DNA of 64,000 nt from Solibacillus merdavium. Its GTDB lineage: Bacteria > Bacillota > Bacilli > Bacillales_A > Planococcaceae. The notes beneath the pieces are model-generated. The model was not told the DNA's origin and searched no databases. It saw nothing but the letters and a program-made list of their open reading frames with translations. The DNA lies in NCBI RefSeq assembly GCF_014836935.1, contig NZ_JACSPW010000014.1, forward strand, positions 48,803 to 112,802, read 5' to 3'. Below, piece after piece: positions 55,193 through 64,000 of the stretch (position 1 is the first letter of the stretch; every line of letters starts with the position of its first letter). The translations under genes were made by a program, and so were the position numbers.

Positions 55193-56098
55193 TTAAAAGC
55201 GTTCCATCGTAAGGTCAGTATTTACGGAAACTGCAGCTTTATTACCCTTTGCAGCTGAAATCATTAACGAGGACGGCCTGTTTCTTTCAGTTTCTCCCGC
55301 AATATATATGTTCTTTTCACTTGTTCTGCCAACGCCATCCGTTTTGACTTTTCCGTCTTCATCCATTTCACAGCCAAGTTTTTCGGCAAACTCATTGGAG
55401 CGATAATAAATTGGCGCAACAAACCCGCCTGATCTCATAATCGTTTCACCTGTATCAAACTCAATTTTTTGTAAATAACCGTCTACTCCTATTAAATTCT
55501 TTATTGGGTCAGATATTATTTTGATATTGCGTCTTTGTAACTCTGCAGCACCTTCTGGAGAGAGTGAAACCCCATTCGTTAAAACAACTAAATCCTCCGA
55601 CCAATTATATATAACTTTAGCAAGATGGAGTGCATGCTTTTCTTTTTCTGCAATGACAACCAATGGCTTGTCTCTTTGCTCCCAGCCATCGCAATACGGA
55701 CAACTAAATAAACTTTTACCGTAAAAATCCCTTATCCCCTGTATAGAAAATACTTCTTGAATACCTGTAGCTAAAATAATCTTTTCTGTAACATATTCTT
55801 GACCATTAGACGCTTTTACAGAAAATCTATCATTACCTTTATCCTTAATTATTTCGTTAACTGTTGCATTAACAAACGATACCGATGGATACTTTTCCAA
55901 TTCTTTTAATCCTATTTCTTTAAACTCTTGTGGCTTTATCCCATCTCGAGTAATAAATCCATGTGATTCTTGTGTAATTGTATTCCTGTTTGTTTCATCG
56001 TCAAATAACACAACTTTCCTTCTAGCTCTCCCCAAAATCAAACTTGCACTTAACCCGGATGGTCCACCGCCTATAACGATGCAATCTAGAACATTCAT
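55193..56098 (-). CDS. Thioredoxin-reductase-like FAD-dependent oxidoreductase
   Basis: The 301-residue flavoprotein starts with the FAD motif IVIGGGPSGLSASLILGRA and has the redox pair CPYC in SLFSCPYCDGWEQ (about 131-143) and the second FAD block NIYIAGE. The CPYC pair suggests a disulfide reductase, but the NADPH domain lacks the usual GGGDSA-type motif (it reads VIAEKEKHALHLAKVI), so it may have another partner. The ATG follows TGAGGAGGTAAAA. Substrate unknown. Confidence 0.82.
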   Translation of the reverse strand: MNVLDCIVIGGGPSGLSASLILGRARRKVVLFDDETNRNTITQESHGFITRDGIKPQEFKEIGLKELEKYPSVSFVNATVNEIIKDKGNDRFSVKASNGQEYVTEKIILATGIQEVFSIQGIRDFYGKSLFSCPYCDGWEQRDKPLVVIAEKEKHALHLAKVIYNWSEDLVVLTNGVSLSPEGAAELQRRNIKIISDPIKNLIGVDGYLQKIEFDTGETIMRSGGFVAPIYYRSNEFAEKLGCEMDEDGKVKTDGVGRTSEKNIYIAGETERNRPSSLMISAAKGNKAAVSVNTDLTMERF

Positions 56099-56300
56099 TT
56101 TTACCTCCTCACTGAGCTGGTTATTATTTTGAACGGGATTTTCCCATTAAAGGTCAAATTCATTTATACCCTCTCTTGTTTATTTTGAACCAAAAGCCTT
56201 AGAGTATCCATCGGAGGTATTTAAAAATTATTGAAATAAAACAAAAGTAGAATATGAATTAGCAAAATACTTAAAGGGCTTTCGAATTATTTTTTTTGAA

Positions 56301-56341
56301 CAAAAAGAACGAACCCCCATTAAGGAATCCGTTCTTTATTC
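56301..56341 (-). terminator. Terminator of the surface-protein operon
   Basis: On the minus strand AAAGAACGGATTCC pairs imperfectly with GGGTTCGTTCTTTTT, one of three related hairpins in this window. Confidence 0.7.
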
Positions 56342-56393
56342 ATAACTAATTCACCGCTAGGAGGTTATATACCCACTATAATTCGTACTAGCC

Positions 56394-58172
56394 TTATTTA
56401 CTTTCTTTGAAGTAATTAATAATATTTTCCGGACTTTGATATTCCCTTAATTCAGCAAGGATTTTAAATGTGACCTCTACAGTTCGCCCTGAACCATCTT
56501 TTTCATCTATAGTGATTTTAAATGTTAAATTATCTGAATCGACTGTTTCTATTGGAATGGTGTAATCTGGTTCCCCAGCTTCGAAAGGATAATGACTTTC
56601 CAATATAACTCCTCTAATTTCTAATGAATCACTATTAGTAGTGGAAATAAAAAATGTTACTCGATCTCCATTGCCGAATTTAATAACTTCTGTTGTTTCA
56701 AACAGTAATTTATTATCTTTGCCTTGACTAATAACATCCCCTTCATATAAAAATTCTTCTGAATCAACCGTCACCCTAAAATAGAGTGGATTTTCAATAT
56801 TATAGAACCACTCATTTGGGTCAGGCGTTGGGTCTGGGCCTGGTGACGGCTCCGGATCTGGTGTTGGGTCTGGATTTGGCGTCGGTGCTGGGTCTGGTGC
56901 TGGGTTTGGTGTCGGCTCTGGATCTGGTGTTGGTGCTGGGTTTGGTGTCGGCTCTGGATCTGGTGTTGGACTCGGTGGCGGTGTTGGACTAGATCCTGAG
57001 TCTGGTGTTGGTGTCGGTGTTTTTCTTGCCGCCTCTAAATCAGCTTGCCGTTTCAGCAATTTCTCTTGCTCTTCTTTAGATAAGTTTTCTTTATATTTTT
57101 GTAAAGCCTCTGCTTCCCGCTCTTTTTTCAATTCTTCATTTTTTTTCTTTAGCTCTTCTTGTTGTCTTTTCAGTTCTTCTAATTTTGATAATTGATTATT
57201 ACTTTCATTTAATCTTTCTTCCCGTTTCTTTCGGTTCAATTCTAAAATCTTATCAGCATCGGATGATTGAAGCACTGATGATGGTATATCCCCAACTGTG
57301 GGACCGCTATTACTTAATTCCTCCGATTTAAGTTTATAAGCATCTTCTGAAATCTTACCTGTTTTATACAATTCGTTTAATAATGCATATGCTATTCTAT
57401 TTATATTCGTTAAAGCGTCAGGACTTAAACCTGCCACTGGTTGCTCATTCATTTTATCTATCAACATTTCATTTTCTTCATTTATTTTAATTAAATTTGC
57501 CACAATTGCTTGAGCTACTTCTGATGATAAATCTTTCAGCATCTCTTCTAAAGTCTGATTAGACATGTTCCCTACATTCTCTTCATTTTGCGAATCTAAA
57601 AAAGCAATTTGAGCAGGGTAAATATAATTTGTCCCTTGGGATCTATCTACTGTAGCATTATAATTAACTATTCCCGAAAACATTCCTAAAACTGACTGGC
57701 CTGTATTAGAATCGACACCTACAAAGAAATTTGTTCCCCGTACATTTAAGATTCCCTCAGGAGTTTCTAGTTGGAACACATCTTCATTATTATTAATTGA
57801 AGATACATCTACCCACGCTTTGCCTCGCTTTAATTTCACCTTCGTTACAGTGCTCTCTTTATTTGATACTTTGGACAGCACAATCGTCGAATTGGCTTCT
57901 AATATTAACTGATCATCGCTTTCACCATTATTAGAGAATTGAAGAATAGCTGAGGAGTCAGCACCGGTTATGATTTCATCACCTTGATTCAATTTCATAT
58001 TTTTAAAGGCGATGATTGATTTTTTTCCTCCTGCTTTTTTCACTTCAACTGTCCCCATATACGAACTAATTTCCGCTCCTCTTGATGTATCAGCAGCATA
58101 TGTTGTAGTTGGAAGGAAAGCGACTGTTAAAAACATTACAGTTGCGACAAAGCTTATTATTGCTTTATACAA
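56394..58172 (-). CDS. Secreted FecR-domain protein with coiled coil and Pro/Asp-rich repeats
   Basis: The roughly 592-residue protein has a signal peptide (YKAIISFVATVMFLTVAFLP, cleaved near TYAAD), then a FecR domain (about 35-150, with YMGTVEVKKAGGKKS and NVRGTNFFVGVD), a Glu/Lys-rich coiled coil (about 300-370), a Pro/Asp/Glu-rich linker of PTPDPEP repeats (about 381-453) and a C-terminal beta domain. I place the start at TTG 58172 because AAGGAG lies 8 bp before it. It shares an operon with the NHL/stalk gene. It may span the wall, but function is unknown. Confidence 0.72.
   Translation of the reverse strand: MYKAIISFVATVMFLTVAFLPTTTYAADTSRGAEISSYMGTVEVKKAGGKKSIIAFKNMKLNQGDEIITGADSSAILQFSNNGESDDQLILEANSTIVLSKVSNKESTVTKVKLKRGKAWVDVSSINNNEDVFQLETPEGILNVRGTNFFVGVDSNTGQSVLGMFSGIVNYNATVDRSQGTNYIYPAQIAFLDSQNEENVGNMSNQTLEEMLKDLSSEVAQAIVANLIKINEENEMLIDKMNEQPVAGLSPDALTNINRIAYALLNELYKTGKISEDAYKLKSEELSNSGPTVGDIPSSVLQSSDADKILELNRKKREERLNESNNQLSKLEELKRQQEELKKKNEELKKEREAEALQKYKENLSKEEQEKLLKRQADLEAARKTPTPTPDSGSSPTPPPSPTPDPEPTPNPAPTPDPEPTPNPAPDPAPTPNPDPTPDPEPSPGPDPTPDPNEWFYNIENPLYFRVTVDSEEFLYEGDVISQGKDNKLLFETTEVIKFGNGDRVTFFISTTNSDSLEIRGVILESHYPFEAGEPDYTIPIETVDSDNLTFKITIDEKDGSGRTVEVTFKILAELREYQSPENIINYFKESK
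56896..56967. repeat. Exact 36-bp tandem duplication in the Pro-rich segment
   Basis: Bases 56896-56931 are repeated exactly at 56932-56967, and looser copies of the unit extend from about 56820 to 57025. The copies encode PTPDPEPTPNPAP-type units, so length here can change by slippage. Confidence 0.85.
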
Positions 58173-58186
58173 AATTATCACTCCTT

Positions 58187-58377
58187 CTAATCAAAAGTAT
58201 AACTTCTAATTACGAGATTTTTTAATGATTCATCCCAAATAACATGTAGCTCTAGGTTTTCGGATATAAAGCTAACCGGAATATAAACTTTATTATTAAT
58301 TACTTTTGCAGGTACATTTAATTGATAACTTGCTTTCTTACCTAATTCTTCTTTTTGTGCAGTCTTCTTATTTTCAT
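58187..58377 (-). pseudogene. Frame-shifted 3' end of the NHL/stalk gene
   Basis: In the neighbouring frame the minus strand continues as YENKKTAQKEELGKK and then IPVSFISENLELHVIWDESL, ending NLVIRSYTFD before a stop at 58187. This is the second half of a copper amine oxidase-like (stalk) domain whose first half is in the gene at 58342-59748. One extra T in the TTT at 58380-58378 would join both parts in frame. It is either a real mutation or a sequence error. Confidence 0.75.
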
Positions 58378-59748
58378 AAAGTAAAATGTTGTCTTTTCAT
58401 TTGAAAGAGTAATTTCCCCGGATTTTTTTTCATAATTAACAGCTAAATCTAATTCTTCTCCAATTGTGTTTAAAGGAAGTAGAGGTTCTGATTGAATAAA
58501 TTCAACAGTTGTCTCAAGCAACTTCCCATTTAACCAAACTTCTGCTTTTTTTGAATACTTTTGTGATAAAAATGCATCGTAGGTAGCTAATTTCCGAATT
58601 TGGTTATTCCCCGCCTCCAGTATTAATAATGTACCGTCACCTTGCACTAATACATCCACTGGTTCGTTAAATAAAGCCGATTGTAAAAGTCCATCTTTGT
58701 TTCCAAATTGTTCAGCAGTACCGGTAATAGTTGAGACAATTCCATCTTTTAATTGCCTAATTGTGTGATTTTTTCGATCTGCAATTAGTAATGTTGATTT
58801 ATCTATTAATGCCATCCCTTCAGGTGAGGAAAATTGCGCTTTTGTAGCAGGACCATCAGTATTTCCTCCCTCTACATAATACTCATCCGTCAGTAGATCG
58901 CCTGAACCTGCTACAGTGGAAACAGTATTCTTACTAAAATCAATATAACGTATACGTTGATTACCGCGGTCAGCAACGTATAAATTGTCCTTTTGATCAA
59001 TCAGTAATGCGCTCGGCTCATTAAACAATGCATCTTTAATAGTACCGTCCGCAAAATCCCCAGCAAAATCCGGTAAGCCTTGTGTGTATTCTACTATGCG
59101 TTTGGAAGGCTTCGTAACGGTACTAACCTTACCGTTTTTTGAGATTTTCCGTATAACATGATTTAAAGCATCCGCTACATAAATATTACCTTTTGAATCG
59201 ATTGCAATATCATGAGGTGAATTAAAACGCGCACTTTTCCCATCCCCATCTTCTAATCCCAATACACCATTACCAGCAATTGTTGTTACGTTGCCATCTG
59301 TAGTAATTTTTCTGATTGCATGATTAGCAGAATCTGCAATAATAATAGTTCCATCATTTGCAATAGCTAATCCGGCAGGTTCATTAAATGCTGCTTCTAA
59401 ATTTCTACCATCCAGAAAACTTCCTTGATACGCTATATCTCCATCTATTAAAAATGGTGAACCAGCCAATGATATTACTTTTTTATCGTTTATCTGGCGA
59501 ATAACATGATTGTTTGTATCCGCAATTACTATGTTGCCATTACGCAATTTTACAAATTTCGAAGGAGTATCGAACCTTGCATTTATTAAATCCCCATTCT
59601 TCAGATCTGCATTCTGATTGCCTGCCACGGTTCTTACTTCACTTAATTCATATTGAATAGACGTATGTGCAGAAAAATTGGGCACAGCAAATGAAAACAA
59701 TGTGATAACGCTTACAAAAATAACAAGTAAACTCCGGTTTAATCTCAT
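58342..59748 (-). CDS. Secreted NHL-repeat protein with truncated stalk domain
   Basis: The encoded 468-residue protein has a signal peptide (SLLVIFVSVITLFSFAVPNF) and about five NHL-type repeats forming a beta-propeller (for example FNEPAGLAIANDGTIIIADSANH). Near the end the stalk domain starts (VWLNGKLLETTVEFIQSEPL) but is cut short by a frameshift; the true gene probably runs to 58187. It leads an operon with the FecR-domain gene, whose start is 15 bp after that stop. It is likely surface-exposed, with unknown function. Confidence 0.78.
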   Translation of the reverse strand: MRLNRSLLVIFVSVITLFSFAVPNFSAHTSIQYELSEVRTVAGNQNADLKNGDLINARFDTPSKFVKLRNGNIVIADTNNHVIRQINDKKVISLAGSPFLIDGDIAYQGSFLDGRNLEAAFNEPAGLAIANDGTIIIADSANHAIRKITTDGNVTTIAGNGVLGLEDGDGKSARFNSPHDIAIDSKGNIYVADALNHVIRKISKNGKVSTVTKPSKRIVEYTQGLPDFAGDFADGTIKDALFNEPSALLIDQKDNLYVADRGNQRIRYIDFSKNTVSTVAGSGDLLTDEYYVEGGNTDGPATKAQFSSPEGMALIDKSTLLIADRKNHTIRQLKDGIVSTITGTAEQFGNKDGLLQSALFNEPVDVLVQGDGTLLILEAGNNQIRKLATYDAFLSQKYSKKAEVWLNGKLLETTVEFIQSEPLLPLNTIGEELDLAVNYEKKSGEITLSNEKTTFYFMKIRRLHKKKN

Positions 59749-60115
59749 TTTTTACCTTCCTTTATATATAATTTTTTAGAACAAACATTAACCAACATGG
59801 TAAATAAACCGCCCCCTTTCTAATTACTACTTTTCTGGCATTTTGGTCTTTGGAGAATATTCTTAAGAAGTGAAAACTTTTGAAGTTAATGGAAGTCGAG
59901 ACGTGGTAGTTATGTACAGGAAATATATATATTACCTAAATTTTAGTTTATTATGTAACATTATGAAATAGTAAATTAATATCAAGTATTTAAATCTCCA
60001 AAATTCTTTTTAATTTGTTTATAGTCTTCCTGCAAACAAGGAAATTGTAGCTATTTAGAGGATTATCCAAAAATTTATTGAAGTTATTGTGTTATATCAA
60101 GGGGTAGAATTATAG
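59749..60115. other. Noncoding gap between surface operon and oligopeptidase remnant
   Basis: I see no gene, structured RNA or strong promoter in these 367 bp. It should hold the leftward promoter of the surface-protein operon, and the upstream region of the remnant gene to the right. Confidence 0.4.
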
Positions 60116-60590
60116 ATGAATAAACTAATTGCAAAGCAAATACCTCATACGTTTGAACTGCATGGAGACGTTCGGCATGATGAATATTATTGGATGAAAG
60201 ATAAATATCGTTCCGGAAGTACCGTTTGTCGATATTGTCACAACGATGCTTGATGATTCAATTCCATTAACAACTTTAGAGTGGGATGAATGGGGTAATT
60301 CGCAAAATGAAGACGATTACTTCTACATGAAATCTTATAGTCCTTACGATAATGTAGAAGCAAAGCCTTACCCACATATGTATATCACGACAGGATTAAA
60401 TGACCCGCGCGTCGGTTATTGGGAGCCGGCCAAATGGGTAGCCCGTCTCCGTGAATTAAAAACAGATGACAATACCCTTGTTTTAAAAACAAACATGGGT
60501 GCCGGTCACTTTGGTGCATCTGGTCGTTTCAACCAGCTACGTGAACTTGCTGAAGGATATTCGTTTATTTTGAGTAAGTTTGGATTTTAG
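60116..60590 (+). pseudogene. Oligopeptidase B remnant (internal deletion)
   Basis: The first 32 codons, [20 protein letters not shown] among them, match the start of oligopeptidase B (prolyl oligopeptidase family S9). At about 60211 the sequence jumps, in another frame, to the last part of the same protein: [35 protein letters not shown] and the histidine loop [11 protein letters not shown]. The catalytic serine region and the whole propeller are missing, about 530 codons by comparison with normal length. The deletion also breaks the reading frame, so no active enzyme can be made. Confidence 0.82.
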
Positions 60591-60605
60591 CCGATTTGAA
60601 TTCCA

Positions 60606-60646
60606 TAACAAAACGCATCCTCTCAAATGAAGATGCGTTTTGTTTT
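60606..60646. terminator. Hairpin after the oligopeptidase remnant
   Basis: AACAAAACGCATC and GATGCGTTTTGTT pair perfectly around a 12-nt loop and can also serve the leftward transporter gene. Confidence 0.8.
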
Positions 60647-60680
60647 GCATACCTTTACTTAATTAAGTTAGTTACTATCA

Positions 60681-62711
60681 CTAATTCCTACTTTTCACAA
60701 TATTTTTAAAGCCAACATACGTTGCATAAAAGTATCCGCCGTATATTACAAGAAGCGTAGAGATAATTACTAACATAGAGCTTCCTATAATCCCCTGGCT
60801 AAAAGCTTTGAAAACTTCGTTAACCATACTAATTCCGACGATGGAATGTATAATGGCCAATCCTAAAGGTATCGCAAAATAAATCAGGTTCTGAATTAAA
60901 ATCGCTTTGTTAATTAATTTTTCTGTGACGCCAATTCTACGTAAAGATTGATATCGTTCGAAGCTATCACTTGCATCAGATAATTGTTGCAATGCCATTA
61001 CTGCTGCACTCGATATTAGAAAGATGAGCCCTAAATAAATACCAAGAAAAACGACTGTAGCTGATAAACCATGTACTCTTGTATTTACTTGATCTATTGT
61101 GTTCCCAAGAACTAAATAATTAGTGCCATCTACAGTACTATCTTCCCAAAGACTACTAAATAGGTTTGTAAACTTTTCCTCTGACTTTTTAGGGTCACTG
61201 CCTTCAAACATCACATTATAACCTGTTTTATCTAATTGTAACTCTCCAGAAAAATTATCCGGAATGATGAGATAAAAGTAGGTCAAAGCTGTGGCAGTAG
61301 TCAAAATATTCCCTTCAATAGGAGCATCATTTTTTACGGCATAGTCTTTGCCCTCTATGTTTATGGTGTTTTCATTATCCATAAATTTATTCAACGCCTG
61401 ATTCATCCGACCATAATTCGATACAACTAAAACTTCATTGTCCTTTAATTCCTTAGGCTTCTGTCCTTTAAGTTGTAATATTGAATTATAATCCGATATT
61501 TTAACAGCGGATAAAGCCCCCAACATATAGCTCTCCTGAAATTCCTTCTGCTCCTGCTTACTTAAGTAATTTGATAACAGGTTTTCTAAAGTAAGGGTAA
61601 GTTTATATTCACTAAAAAAAGTATGTTTTTCATCCGCTTCAAATGTGAAGTCGATTTTTTCTAAAAATGTCTCTATATCATTCGCGTTTTCTTCTAGATT
61701 TTCATTTTTGGCAATGAGCACTGATGAGGCATCAAAAGAAGTATTTCCTGCCACCATATTATCATTGGTGCTTTTAAAACTGAACATAGTAAATAAAAGT
61801 GTGATCGTTAAAAATAGCATTAGACATATTACAGACATTGAGACAAAGTTCGTATTAATTTTGTTGTTTATCTGTCTTAAAATAAAAATATTTAAATCCT
61901 TCAAATATAATTTCTTGTTTTTTTGTACAATATGAATCATGAAATTAGAGAGGCTGAAAAAGAACAACATTGTTCCAAAAACACCTAACAAAAGAGATGC
62001 GATCAATAAAAACCCTTCAGAATTCAAGCCATTTTTGAGAATTAATACATATGCAATTGCCAGGACAATTAAAGATACAATAAAGAAAAAGATGGAGACG
62101 TATGCATTTTTTAGCTTTACTACTTCATTTTTCTTCGCTGCATTCAGCATGTCGATCAATTTATATTTGGAAATTGTCACTTGATTGAAAATCATAACTA
62201 GAAGATAAATTATTCCAAAATACACAGCAGATTTTATTACTGCACCAATTGAAACAATAAATTTATAATGACTCATCTCAACGGCCAATAGTTGGGCTGT
62301 AATTACCGACAAGCCTTGTGAGACAATAATTCCAAGTGTAATTCCGACTGCAAGGGACACGAGACCGATTAATAAAGTTTCAAAAATTAGGATTCTTGAA
62401 ATCTTACCTTTGGACATTCCTAGGGTCATATATATACCCAATTCCTTTTTTCTTTTTTTGATTAAGAAATTGTTGGCATAAGTAATCAACCCTCCGAGAA
62501 TAAAGGAGACAAATATGGATGTTCCGGCTATTAATTTATTTAAGGTTAACATGTACTCCGACGTACTTTTGCCCATTTCGAGCATGGCTGTCTGCTCTTC
62601 AAAAGAATTGAAACTGTAAAATATACAAACGGCAATGGTTAATGTTAAAAAATAGATGGAGTAATCCCGAAAGCTTCTTTTTACATTGTTTATCGCAATT
62701 TTATAAAACAT
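60681..62711 (-). CDS. FtsX-domain ABC transporter permease (BceB type)
   Basis: The 676-residue permease belongs to the peptide-antibiotic group: ten membrane helices, a large extracellular domain (about 320-520) between helices 7 and 8, and two FtsX blocks. It starts [26 protein letters not shown] (short form [13 protein letters not shown]), typical for BceB. The ATG at 62711 has GGAGGTGA 8 bp upstream; earlier ATGs overlap that site. It overlaps the ATPase gene by 11 bp. BceAB transporters protect against or sense lantibiotics and bacitracin; the ligand here is unknown. Confidence 0.88.
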   Translation of the reverse strand: MFYKIAINNVKRSFRDYSIYFLTLTIAVCIFYSFNSFEEQTAMLEMGKSTSEYMLTLNKLIAGTSIFVSFILGGLITYANNFLIKKRKKELGIYMTLGMSKGKISRILIFETLLIGLVSLAVGITLGIIVSQGLSVITAQLLAVEMSHYKFIVSIGAVIKSAVYFGIIYLLVMIFNQVTISKYKLIDMLNAAKKNEVVKLKNAYVSIFFFIVSLIVLAIAYVLILKNGLNSEGFLLIASLLLGVFGTMLFFFSLSNFMIHIVQKNKKLYLKDLNIFILRQINNKINTNFVSMSVICLMLFLTITLLFTMFSFKSTNDNMVAGNTSFDASSVLIAKNENLEENANDIETFLEKIDFTFEADEKHTFFSEYKLTLTLENLLSNYLSKQEQKEFQESYMLGALSAVKISDYNSILQLKGQKPKELKDNEVLVVSNYGRMNQALNKFMDNENTINIEGKDYAVKNDAPIEGNILTTATALTYFYLIIPDNFSGELQLDKTGYNVMFEGSDPKKSEEKFTNLFSSLWEDSTVDGTNYLVLGNTIDQVNTRVHGLSATVVFLGIYLGLIFLISSAAVMALQQLSDASDSFERYQSLRRIGVTEKLINKAILIQNLIYFAIPLGLAIIHSIVGISMVNEVFKAFSQGIIGSSMLVIISTLLVIYGGYFYATYVGFKNIVKSRN

Positions 62712-63468
62712 TACCCGCATCACCTCCAAGTAAAGTTACAACTTCAATAATCTTATTGAAGAATTCCTTTCTCGTATCCTCTCCACGTATTAGTTCATTA
62801 AAGATTCGTCCATCTTTAATGAACAGGATTCTGTGGGCATAACTGGCTGTAAAGGCGTCATGGGTAACCATAAGTATTGTAGACTGAAATTCTTTGTTCA
62901 GCTTTTCAAATGTATCCAAAAGCAGTCTGGCAGATTTAGAATCGAGAGCCCCTGTTGGTTCATCCGCCAAAATAAGTGAAGGCTCTGTAACTAATGCTCT
63001 TGCCGATGCTACTCGTTGCTTTTGCCCTCCTGACAACTGGAAAGGGTAGTTGTTTAATAGCTCAGAAATTTCAAGTTTTTTAGCAACACTTTTAATCAAA
63101 CGATCAATTTCTCTAGTCCCTCTATTTTGTATAGTAAGTGCTAACGCAATGTTTTCGTAGGCAGTCAGTGTATCCAGCAGGTTAAAATCCTGGAATATAA
63201 AACCTAATTCATCACGTCTGAAATTTTCCAAAGCTTTTCGCTTAAGGACTGTAATATCTTTGTTATTGATATTAATATGGCCCGTCGTAATCGTATCAAT
63301 AGTAGAAATACAATTTAAAAGGGTCGTCTTGCCACTCCCTGAAGGACCCATGATTCCTACAAATTCCCCCTTGTCTACCTTAAAGCTAATATTGTCGATT
63401 GCTTTTGTTACATTCCCTTTATATCCATAATATTTTTCAATTTTTTCAACGTTTAATATACTGTTCAT
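62701..63468 (-). CDS. ABC transporter ATP-binding protein (BceA type)
   Basis: The 255-residue ATPase has Walker [10 protein letters not shown] (about 41-49), signature [15 protein letters not shown] (about 145), and Walker [14 protein letters not shown]. It belongs to the MacB/BceA class that pairs with FtsX-type permeases. The ATG has TTGGAGGAA upstream, and the gene overlaps the permease gene. No two-component system genes are present in the visible part, although BceAB usually has one. Confidence 0.9.
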   Translation of the reverse strand: MNSILNVEKIEKYYGYKGNVTKAIDNISFKVDKGEFVGIMGPSGSGKTTLLNCISTIDTITTGHININNKDITVLKRKALENFRRDELGFIFQDFNLLDTLTAYENIALALTIQNRGTREIDRLIKSVAKKLEISELLNNYPFQLSGGQKQRVASARALVTEPSLILADEPTGALDSKSARLLLDTFEKLNKEFQSTILMVTHDAFTASYAHRILFIKDGRIFNELIRGEDTRKEFFNKIIEVVTLLGGDAGNVL

Positions 63469-63500
63469 TATTTTTCCTCCAAGCCTGATTATATAATCCT

Positions 63501-63917
63501 CTACTTTTTCACATAAAATTCAGCGGTAGTTTCTCTAATTTTGTTACCTTTTTTATAAATCGTTACCATGTAGCGACCTTCTTCAAGACCTTCGGGAATC
63601 GATAGCTTTGCATTAAAATATCCCGCATCATTTAAAACAACATTTTCTTCAACGTGCACTCTATTTGATGTTGCAACCCGATCTTTATACCATACGACCT
63701 TTGCCTTTTTCACCCAAAATCGGTTTACTTTTGCAGAGAAATATACTGTATCCCCAGGTGAAAATTCATTCGTATAATCTATTGGATTACCCTTTTCATC
63801 GATATTCTCCGAAATAACACCATCAACAATTTTTGGACCATTGTAGTAGTTATACCCGTAAAAAGTCCCAACCAATAAAGCAACGACAGTTAAAACTGCC
63901 ATAAGTAATTTATTCAT
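63501..63917 (-). CDS. Small membrane-anchored or secreted protein upstream of the Bce-type transporter
   Basis: The 138-residue protein has an N-terminal hydrophobic helix (about 4-22) and an extracellular beta-rich domain with ENVVLNDAGYFNAKLSIP and EGRYMVTIYKKG, resembling Ig-like or carboxypeptidase-regulatory folds. There is no lipobox. It is the first gene of the visible operon, 32 bp before the ATPase gene, so it may aid the transporter, perhaps as a ligand-facing partner. The ATG follows GGGAGGAATT. I do not recognise a family. Confidence 0.68.
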   Translation of the reverse strand: MNKLLMAVLTVVALLVGTFYGYNYYNGPKIVDGVISENIDEKGNPIDYTNEFSPGDTVYFSAKVNRFWVKKAKVVWYKDRVATSNRVHVEENVVLNDAGYFNAKLSIPEGLEEGRYMVTIYKKGNKIRETTAEFYVKK

Positions 63918-64000
63918 TTTAATTCCTCCCTCTATAAATGTTGATATATCAATGGCTCACGCCATTTTTGAGTGCCAAAAAATTTTTTTCGAAATGTATA

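Overview
The window looks like chromosomal DNA of an endospore-forming, low-GC Gram-positive bacterium. The protein style (a 48-residue germination subunit ending PPWKKEEN, DUF1540, YtoQ, YqcI/YcgG, YfmL-like and YkgA-like proteins) points to Bacillales, most likely Planococcaceae such as Solibacillus or Lysinibacillus; this placement is inferred from recognised families, not from a search. Sporulation genes include a CotA-type laccase, a tripartite Ger receptor and spore photoproduct lyase. I saw no rRNA, tRNA, CRISPR array, prophage or intact insertion sequence.

Layout. 1-4340: an oligopeptide ABC importer (permeases and a partial ATPase on minus, binding lipoprotein divergent on plus). 4342-7695: minus operon of a DECD-box helicase, an M29 aminopeptidase and a GDSL esterase, preceded by an array of nine TCTAATA motifs at about two helical turns. 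8150-10496: thiolase and acyl-CoA dehydrogenase. 10660-17736: a seven-gene amino-sugar salvage operon (RpiR/MurR regulator, sugar ABC importer, serine hydrolase, BadF-type sugar kinase, MurQ etherase) with a promoter and overlapping palindrome. 17942-25811: mixed genes (phosphoesterase, radical SAM/SPASM, YehS-like, acyl-CoA synthetase, DUF1540, MFS, DUF3298, cupin). 25960-26200: a GC-rich interspersed repeat. 26216-37966: laccase, two ion/anion transporters, patatin, PadR plus HAAS membrane protein, Dus, aspartate dehydrogenase, YtoQ. 38566-47529: chemoreceptor, HpaB-type monooxygenase, splB with an overlapping upstream peptide, YkgA, YqcI, DegV and small unknowns. 47830-49958: thiM-MTH1187-thiE under a TPP riboswitch with a good promoter. 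50129-54248: gerA-B-C genes plus a 48-residue fourth gene. 54410-60590: SDR, FAD oxidoreductase, a two-gene surface-protein operon whose first gene is frameshifted, and an oligopeptidase B remnant. 60681-63917: a Bce-type ABC transporter with a small anchored protein.

No wholly new system stands out with certainty. The most interesting items are the ABC-plus-kinase version of the MurNAc pathway with its palindromic operators, the phased TCTAATA array, the leader peptide fused by overlap to splB, the low-complexity insertion in the GerC protein with its tiny partner gene, and the frameshifted NHL/stalk gene beside a FecR protein. Several genes seem to use rare starts (CTG for the MFS transporter, ATT for the DUF3298 protein). 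Many genes end in strong hairpins, and three of these hairpins are related in sequence.
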